Below, piece after piece: positions 6,396 through 10,336 of a DNA stretch of 10,336 bases. The stretch spans positions 1-10,336 of the forward strand of contig JAQVKJ010000021.1 of assembly GCA_028694715.1 (NCBI GenBank), given 5' to 3'. This DNA is from Weeksellaceae bacterium. Its GTDB lineage: Bacteria; Bacteroidota; Bacteroidia; Flavobacteriales; Weeksellaceae. Under the pieces are notes generated by a model, which was given only the letters and a program-made list of their open reading frames with translations, was not told where the DNA came from and did no database searches. The position numbers were made by a program, and so were the translations under genes. Numbering within the stretch: position 1 is the stretch's first letter; each line of letters opens with the position of its first letter.

Positions 6396-6730
6396 TCTAT
6401 GTTGTTTACATTTTGATTAATAAAAGGTCCAATTCTCTTGATTAAATCATATTTGAACAAAACTCCGGCGTGTTTCCATAACAGTTTTCCTTCACGAAAA
6501 AGCAGCATTGTAGGCGTCCCCATGATTTGATATATTGAATCAAAATCAATGGTCAACTGCTTTTCTTTGTCAATATCCACTTTGATGATTTTGATGCTGT
6601 CTCCCAAATCTTTTTTCAGTTCATCAAGTATTTTATTCAGCATCATGCAAGGCCCACAATTATCTGTATAAAAAGCCATTAGTACTGGTGTTTTGCTCTG
6701 TGTGAAACTCTTCAATTGTTCCATCGTCAT
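6392..6730 (-). CDS. Thioredoxin-like protein with NCGPC active site
   Basis: The 112-residue thioredoxin fold has the redox pair C25-G-P-C28 and cis-proline P73 in GTPTMLLFREG. Strand segments PVLMAFYTD and IKIIKVDIDKE are in the expected places. The residue before the first Cys, normally Trp, is Asn (DNCGPC). No signal peptide is present, so it is predicted cytoplasmic. It shares the distinctive LWKHAGV with KWKHSGV of the preceding thioredoxin, suggesting that the two arose by duplication. The gene overlaps both neighbours by ATGA. A second ATG two codons in (MEQL) is a possible alternative start, but the first gives the overlap seen elsewhere in the operon. Confidence 0.92.
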   Translation of the reverse strand: MTMEQLKSFTQSKTPVLMAFYTDNCGPCMMLNKILDELKKDLGDSIKIIKVDIDKEKQLTIDFDSIYQIMGTPTMLLFREGKLLWKHAGVLFKYDLIKRIGPFINQNVNNIE

Positions 6731-7020
6731 GAGTTTTGTTGAATTATTCTTTCGAGTTCATCTGCTTGTACTACCCCCGAATGCTTCCATTTGATTTCGC
6801 CTTTTCTGAAAATCATCAGTGTCGGGATGCTTCTTACCTGCAACCTGGCTGCCAGTTGTGGATTTTTGTCCACATCCACCTTTATGATGGACAGCTGCTC
6901 CCCCATTTTTTGTTTTAATTCTTGAAGTATGGGAGTCTGTATCCTACATGGTGCGCACCAATCTGCATATAAATCCACGAGCACGGGTTTGTCCTGAAGA
7001 ATGATTTCGTTAAATTTCAT
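6727..7020 (-). CDS. Thioredoxin (WCAPC)
   Basis: This is a compact 97-residue thioredoxin with the motif DWCAPC (C22, C25), cis-proline P66 in SIPTLMIFRKGE, and the usual VLVDLYA and IIKVDVDKNPQLA strands. It is slightly shorter than E. coli TrxA (109) because the N-terminal helix is trimmed. It lacks a signal peptide and should be a cytoplasmic disulfide reductase. It begins 1 nt after the DUF6132 stop and its stop overlaps the next thioredoxin start (ATGA). Two thioredoxins side by side behind a rhodanese suggest that they act on the same pathway, for instance reducing a persulfide or disulfide on the rhodanese or on the Cys-bearing membrane proteins. This is inference from context. Confidence 0.94.
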   Translation of the reverse strand: MKFNEIILQDKPVLVDLYADWCAPCRIQTPILQELKQKMGEQLSIIKVDVDKNPQLAARLQVRSIPTLMIFRKGEIKWKHSGVVQADELERIIQQNS

Positions 7021-7021
7021 T

Positions 7022-7234
7022 TCACTGTTTGTTTGTCTGCTTTTTTACATCTTTCTTAAAAACCGAGAACAGCAATCCGCCGGTAACAAATCCGTAGAGG
7101 GTGCTATTGACCGGATTGGAAGTAATCGCACAGTTTCCCGAATGACAACCCACGAATTTCCAATACAGAAACCCAGCGAGCCCACCGATTAACATTCCGC
7201 TGATAATCAACAAATTATTTTTGATAAATTTCAT
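7022..7234 (-). CDS. DUF6132-type small membrane protein
   Basis: The 70-residue protein has two predicted transmembrane helices (residues about 8-27 and 46-60). They flank a short loop, GCHSGNCAITSNPVNSTLYG, with two cysteines (C30, C35). The G-C-x-S-G-x-C-x-I-T-S-N-P pattern is what I know as DUF6132, a Bacteroidota family of unknown function often near thioredoxin or rhodanese genes. The basic tail KKDVKKQTNKQ suggests that both termini are cytoplasmic and the Cys loop faces the periplasm. The loop could form a disulfide or bind a metal. Its ATG overlaps the upstream stop (ATGA), and the next gene begins 1 nt after its stop. Confidence 0.85.
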   Translation of the reverse strand: MKFIKNNLLIISGMLIGGLAGFLYWKFVGCHSGNCAITSNPVNSTLYGFVTGGLLFSVFKKDVKKQTNKQ

Positions 7235-7467
7235 TGTTTTTTAATTTTAACTTCTTCAAAAATCACTTCATCTTCCTCCATGTGCTGATTTCGATTTGTA
7301 TCGGGAGTGCATCCATTAGCGCAACATGCAAAATTGAACAACGTCATTAGAATAAAAATCATTCCAAACAGCACAAACATCCAAATGCCCGAACGAAGTC
7401 CGTCCATCAGAAGATAGGTCCCAATGCCCAGCCTCACGAACCTAAAAAAATTCCAGCCATTCAGCAT
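7231..7467 (-). CDS. YgaP-type (DUF2892-like) small membrane protein
   Basis: From the ATG at 7467 the protein has 78 residues. Two hydrophobic helices (about 9-24 and 27-46, with RFVRLGIGTYLLMDG and WMFVLFGMIFILMTLFNF) are followed by a cysteine cluster CCANGC (C48, C49, C53) and an acidic-basic tail. This resembles the membrane part of E. coli YgaP, where it is fused to a rhodanese domain; here the rhodanese is the separate gene immediately upstream. An ATG at 7479 is an alternative start overlapping the rhodanese gene. I prefer 7467 because it lies 1 nt after the rhodanese stop, like other junctions here. Both ATGs occur in copies of a 12-bp tandem repeat. Function is unknown; the Cys cluster suggests a thiol or metal role. 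Confidence 0.75.
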   Translation of the reverse strand: MLNGWNFFRFVRLGIGTYLLMDGLRSGIWMFVLFGMIFILMTLFNFACCANGCTPDTNRNQHMEEDEVIFEEVKIKKQ

Positions 7468-7482
7468 TTTATTCAGCATTTT
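7459..7482. repeat. Exact 12-bp tandem duplication at a stop/start junction
   Basis: ATTCAGCATTTT occurs twice in direct tandem (7459-7470 and 7471-7482). On the minus strand each copy contains an ATG in the membrane-protein frame. The rhodanese stop codon TAA is formed across the junction of the two copies. Confidence 0.95.
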
Positions 7483-7789
7483 GAACCGTATTTCCACACC
7501 AGCAGCTGAAACCACCGATCAAATTAAACACATTTTCAAAACCCAATTCATACATTATCGCACAGGCAGTTCCACTTCTTCCACCTGCAGCACAATACAA
7601 ATAATAATCTTTGGATTTGTCCATTTTTTGAATTTCTTCAATAAACAATTCTGTTTGAGTGATGTCTAATCGGATGGCATTTTCTATCATTCCCATACGA
7701 CATTCCTCAATCGTTCTCACATCTATGACAACCGCGTCCTTATTATTTGCAACTGCGTCTTGCCACTCATTTTGTGATAAATTTTTCAT
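7469..7789 (-). CDS. Single-domain rhodanese
   Basis: This 106-residue rhodanese-like domain has the substrate-carrying cysteine C66 in the loop CAAGGRSG, the CH2-like start VVIDVRTIEECRMGMIENAIRLD, and the closing LIGGFSCWCG. The protein has no signal peptide, so it should be cytoplasmic. The active-site Cys normally carries a persulfide sulfur taken from thiosulfate, polysulfide or a protein donor. The 5-residue distance between C66 and R71 differs slightly from the CRxGxR loop but is common in small rhodaneses of this phylum. It is the first gene of the six-gene operon and follows a promoter-like site with a dyad upstream. Its C-terminus is set by a local 12-bp duplication. Thioredoxin is a known type of sulfur acceptor, which fits the two thioredoxins downstream. 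Confidence 0.93.
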   Translation of the reverse strand: MKNLSQNEWQDAVANNKDAVVIDVRTIEECRMGMIENAIRLDITQTELFIEEIQKMDKSKDYYLYCAAGGRSGTACAIMYELGFENVFNLIGGFSCWCGNTVQNAE

Positions 7790-7807
7790 TCATTTGATTT
7801 TACAATG

Positions 7808-7836
7808 CAAAGTTCATGATTATCCTAAAGATTCAA
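7808..7836 (-). promoter_or_regulatory. Promoter of the redox operon (TTG-N18-GAACTTTG)
   Basis: On the minus strand TTG (7836-7834), 18 nt, then GAACTTTG (7815-7808) matches the consensus at all but one fixed base (G for T). The start would be near 7802, about 12 nt before the rhodanese ATG. Confidence 0.5.
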
Positions 7837-7852
7837 TGCAACAATTGTTACA
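7837..7852. promoter_or_regulatory. 16-bp dyad, candidate CRP/FNR-type operator
   Basis: TGCAACAATTGTTACA is an inverted repeat with 7 of 8 pairs matched. Its centre is about 42-43 bp before the predicted start of the rhodanese operon, directly upstream of the TTG element. That is where class II activators of the CRP/FNR superfamily bind. Confidence 0.4.
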
Positions 7853-7865
7853 AACCGTTGTGATT

Positions 7866-8108
7866 TTAGAGCCAACTTTTGAACACGCTCACTTTCAGTC
7901 GGCCGACGATTGATTTTTCTTCTGCGTCAACTTTTCAGTTTTCATTTGATTGTTTTTTTAATTTGACTGCAAATGTATCGTCGCTCTCAGCGGCTTCGGT
8001 CAGGTTTTTATGTCAATTGAACAATCAGGCCGGTCAATTGAACATTCGGGCGGCTGATATTTTCAACCATAAGTCATCGGTACAGCAACCGAAATACAAG
8101 ATAATTGA
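7866..8108 (-). other. Intergenic stretch with TGA-interrupted, protein-like frame
   Basis: The 345 bases between the rhodanese start (7789) and the outer-membrane protein start (8135) hold no intact gene that I trust. On the minus strand one frame from 8108 to the TAA at 7866-7868 has no TAA or TAG inside. It has four TGA codons (8034-8036, 8025-8027, 8013-8015, 7935-7937). Between the TGAs it reads protein-like segments such as HKNLTEAAESDDTFAVKLKK and KVDAEEKSIVGRLKVSVF. It may be a decayed gene, part of a dispersed repeat, or chance. The plus-strand reading of the same DNA is Ser/Phe-rich and looks like an antisense shadow. Confidence 0.3.
8012..8044. repeat. Two direct repeats with 21-bp period containing TCAATTGA
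   Basis: GTCAATTGAACA occurs at 8012-8023 and 8033-8044. The full 21-bp units agree at 18 positions. Each copy contains the 8-bp palindrome TCAATTGA, so the two palindromes are two helical turns apart. Confidence 0.85.
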
Positions 8109-8134
8109 TTACTTTCGTTATCAGATTTTTGTTC

Positions 8135-10003
8135 ATGAATTCTTGTTTCACAAACAAATGCCGGCTGATATTGTTGTTCCTGCTGACTTCTCCTCAGTTG
8201 TATTCACAGTTACCCGAAAAACAAGACAGCGCAAAACCATCGGGTGACATCATTGTTGAAAAGCTCGAAGACGGAAAAGACAAAAGTGCATTTGGAAAAT
8301 TCATTCACAAAATGCTTGTGAGAAAGCCAAAATCGGCAGGAGCTAGAACCGAAAAACTGGTAGAAAGGAATCTTCCCTTTGATGAAGCGCAGGGAAAAAT
8401 CATAAGAAATATCCAAATCAACACCATGGATCCTTTTGGTTATTCAATTGAAGAGCCTGAGAGTGGACCCGAGCAGTTTATAGAAAAAGTGGGAAATGTA
8501 CTCCACATCAAAACCAAAAAATTTGTCATCCGAAATTATTTACTCATGATTGAGGGTGATGAATTTGATTCGCTGAAAATTCTGGAAACCGAACGATTGA
8601 TTCGTCAGCAACGATTCTCGAGAAGGGTCAGAATCGATTACGAGCCGGTCAATGAGGATGGAGACAGTGTGGATTTGGTCATCCATTCACTGGATTCTTG
8701 GACACTTGTTCCGTCGATGACTTTTTCGGGTTCAAAAGTGGGATTCCGGCTCAGGGAAAGGAATTTCATGGGCTGGGGACATGATTTTGACAATTACTAC
8801 CGGCAGAATTTTGATACGGGCAACAACCGATTTTATACACGCTACACCATCCCGAACATACAGCGGACTTTCATCGGTTTTGGTGTTGGATACACATCAA
8901 ATGAGGAAAACGAGTACTCCAAAGCGGTTTTTGTGCAACGAAGATTTTTTTCTCCTTTTACCCGTTGGGCGGGTGGTGTTTATTTGGGTGAACGGTTTCA
9001 TCTGGATTCTATTCCCAATGATTTGGAAATTAACACCCAGCAAATCAAATACCGTCAGAGTGACTTTTGGGGGGCTTATGCTTTCAGACTTTTCGACGAG
9101 CAAAATCAACAAAAGCGGCTGAGCAACCTGATTGTATCGGCCAGGTATTTCAATGTGAATTATAGGGAACGCCCTGATGAGCTGCTTGATCCGGAGAGGT
9201 TTTATGCCAATCAGGATTATTTTATGTTGGGTACCGGGATTTCAAAAAGGGCTTTTGTACAGGATAAATTCATCCGAAACTACAATATTGTTGAAGACAT
9301 TCCTGTGGGCATGGCCACGGGCATCATTGCAGGCATGCAGCGAAAGAACAATGGGGACCGTTTTTATTTGGCTGGAAAGTTAAAGATGGGTGAATACTTT
9401 GATTTTGGTTTTCTGGGTTTCAATCTTCAGTATGGTGGATACTTAAAATCGGGTCGTTCTGAGCAGTCTGTGTTTTCATTGCAATTGGATTATTTCACCC
9501 GATTGATGAGTTGGGGAAGATGGAAATTCAGAAGCTTTGTTTCATCTGACCTGATTATTGGCAACAACCGCGTTGATTCAAGAGGCGACCGTTTGACACT
9601 GAACGAAAGCGACCCATTGGGAATCAATGGATTTCATAGTTTGGAGGTCATCGGCACTAAGAAATGGCTGACCGATTTTCAAATTCAGTCTTATTCTCCG
9701 TACCAATTGCTCGGTTTTCGTTTGTCTCCGATTTTCAGTTCTTCTTTTGGGCTTATCAGCGGTGAGGACAATCATTTGACCAGAGGAAAACTCTATACCC
9801 GAATCGGTTTTGGATTGCTGTTGACCAATGACTTTCTGGTTTTCAGTAACTTTCAGATTTCGTTTTCATGGTACAATCAAATTCCGGGTCAAGGATACAA
9901 TCTGCTCAAAGCCAATACGCTACAGGTTTCTGATTTTGAATTGATGGACTTTGATTTCGGAAAGCCAGAGCTGATTGAATACAGTCCTTATGTTCCAAAA
10001 TAG
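8135..10003 (+). CDS. BamA/TamA (Omp85)-like outer-membrane barrel protein
   Basis: The 622-residue protein begins at ATG 8135 with a signal peptide (core LILLFLLTSP, cleavage likely after LYS-Q24/25). The longer reading from TTG 8105 would put extra residues before it. After a charged linker (30-90) comes one POTRA-like unit, roughly 90-185: IRNIQINTMDPFG, then LLMIEGDEFDSLKILETERLIR, then RRVRIDYEPV and DSVDLVIHSLDSW. From about residue 195 the alternating aromatic strands of a beta barrel begin, opening with the Omp85-type signature RLRERNFMGWGHDF. Family proteins insert or export envelope proteins. With so few POTRA units this is not the essential BamA, and its substrate is unknown. I find no clear promoter match near the start. 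It is convergent with the DUF1801 gene, only 22 bp away. Confidence 0.8.
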   Translation: MNSCFTNKCRLILLFLLTSPQLYSQLPEKQDSAKPSGDIIVEKLEDGKDKSAFGKFIHKMLVRKPKSAGARTEKLVERNLPFDEAQGKIIRNIQINTMDPFGYSIEEPESGPEQFIEKVGNVLHIKTKKFVIRNYLLMIEGDEFDSLKILETERLIRQQRFSRRVRIDYEPVNEDGDSVDLVIHSLDSWTLVPSMTFSGSKVGFRLRERNFMGWGHDFDNYYRQNFDTGNNRFYTRYTIPNIQRTFIGFGVGYTSNEENEYSKAVFVQRRFFSPFTRWAGGVYLGERFHLDSIPNDLEINTQQIKYRQSDFWGAYAFRLFDEQNQQKRLSNLIVSARYFNVNYRERPDELLDPERFYANQDYFMLGTGISKRAFVQDKFIRNYNIVEDIPVGMATGIIAGMQRKNNGDRFYLAGKLKMGEYFDFGFLGFNLQYGGYLKSGRSEQSVFSLQLDYFTRLMSWGRWKFRSFVSSDLIIGNNRVDSRGDRLTLNESDPLGINGFHSLEVIGTKKWLTDFQIQSYSPYQLLGFRLSPIFSSSFGLISGEDNHLTRGKLYTRIGFGLLLTNDFLVFSNFQISFSWYNQIPGQGYNLLKANTLQVSDFELMDFDFGKPELIEYSPYVPK

Positions 10004-10025
10004 CAATTCAGTAAAACTTGACGAA

Positions 10026-10336
10026 TTATTTTCTTCCGTATTTCGTTTCTAAAAAATCAATGGTGCTTTGCATGATTTTCTTCAAAACCTCCAAATCTAT
10101 ATCGGACAGTTTTTTGACATAAATACAGGATTTTCCCATTTTGAATTTTCCAAGATTTTTGAGCAATTCATCCTGTATTGTATGTCCCATATAGCCCGAA
10201 TAAACATAGAGTGAAATCGCTGCTTTTCGTGGTGAAAAAGCCACCAAAGGTGCATCGCCTTCGTGTCCGCTGTCGTATTTGTAATGGTAATTCCCAAAAC
10301 CAATGATGCTGGGACCGAACATTTTAGGCGCGTATC
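10026..10336 (-). CDS. DUF1801 (YdhG-like) protein, N-terminus beyond window
   Basis: The frame is open to the right edge of the window. Codons before the ATG at 10320-10322 read YAPK-MFGPSIIGFGNYHYKY, matching the conserved PKMWGPSIIGFGxYHYKY block of DUF1801 proteins. The ATG is therefore internal and about 30-40 residues are missing. Other family features seen are EGDAPLVAFSPRKAAISLYV, LLKNLGKFKMGKSCIYVKKL and SDIDLEVLKKIM. DUF1801 has a small alpha/beta fold (related to iron-chaperone-like YdhG in Bacillus annotations), but its function is not established. It is predicted to be cytoplasmic. Confidence 0.9.
   Translation of the reverse strand, partial: YAPKMFGPSIIGFGNYHYKYDSGHEGDAPLVAFSPRKAAISLYVYSGYMGHTIQDELLKNLGKFKMGKSCIYVKKLSDIDLEVLKKIMQSTIDFLETKYGRK

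Noticed and set aside
7935..8036. UGA recoding (Trp or selenocysteine) in the intergenic minus frame
   Set aside because: Several intact genes in the window end in TGA, there is no start codon or recoding stem, and Trp is encoded by TGG throughout.
8110..8117. TACTTTCG as a -7 element for the barrel-protein gene
   Set aside because: It differs from TAnnTTTG at a fixed base, and no TTG lies at the right distance upstream.
7879..8247. Plus-strand open frame of 122 codons before and into the barrel-protein gene
   Set aside because: It starts at TTG, is Ser/Phe-rich, overlaps the signal peptide region of the well-supported barrel gene in another frame, and shows no recognisable family.

Overview
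The window reads as chromosomal DNA of a member of the Bacteroidota. Three things point that way. The proteins (START-like domain protein beside YqgE, the 358-residue agmatinase-type enzyme, DUF6132, the Rieske-like lipoprotein) resemble families typical of that phylum. The clearest promoter-like sites fit the Bacteroidota/Flavobacterium consensus TTG-N17-23-TAnnTTTG rather than -35/-10 boxes. Shine-Dalgarno sequences are essentially absent and starts are A-rich. I cannot assign a genus. There is no sign of phage, insertion sequence, CRISPR or defence genes.

Layout. (1) 2-538: 3' part of a YqgE/AlgH gene on +, convergent with a START-like gene (610-990, -). (2) 1114-1267: a self-contained tRNA-Met(CAT) unit on - with promoter, tRNA and perfect-stem terminator. 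(3) 1409-3260, -: a three-gene cluster of Rieske-like lipoprotein, YbaB/EbfC nucleoid protein and arginase/agmatinase-family enzyme. (4) 3272-4806, +: greA - HIT protein - membrane-anchored TPR-like protein, with a well-matched promoter, a leader hairpin just before greA, and a 21-bp bidirectional terminator (4839-4883) shared with (5) the convergent aquaporin gene (4896-5627, -). (6) 5756-7852, -: a tightly packed six-gene redox operon: rhodanese, small Cys-rich membrane protein, DUF6132 protein, two thioredoxins and a CxxCH haem-binding-type lipoprotein. Genes are joined by ATGA overlaps or 1-nt gaps and closed by a GC-rich terminator. A dyad sits where a CRP/FNR-type activator would bind. 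(7) 7853-8134: an intergenic stretch with a 21-bp-period direct repeat and a protein-like reading frame on - broken only by TGA codons. (8) 8135-10003, +: a BamA/TamA (Omp85)-like outer-membrane protein, convergent with (9) a DUF1801 gene truncated by the right edge.

Most of the window is housekeeping. The most interesting unit is the redox operon. It combines a persulfide-type rhodanese, a YgaP-like membrane partner encoded separately, paired-Cys membrane proteins, two diverged thioredoxins and a c-type haem lipoprotein, suggesting one thiol/sulfur or electron-transfer pathway linking cytoplasm and envelope. Other points worth checking are the greA leader hairpin, the ligand-poor Rieske-like lipoprotein, the altered metal-loop of the arginase-family enzyme, and the TGA-interrupted intergenic frame. 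All functional assignments come from reading the sequence by eye; no search was run.
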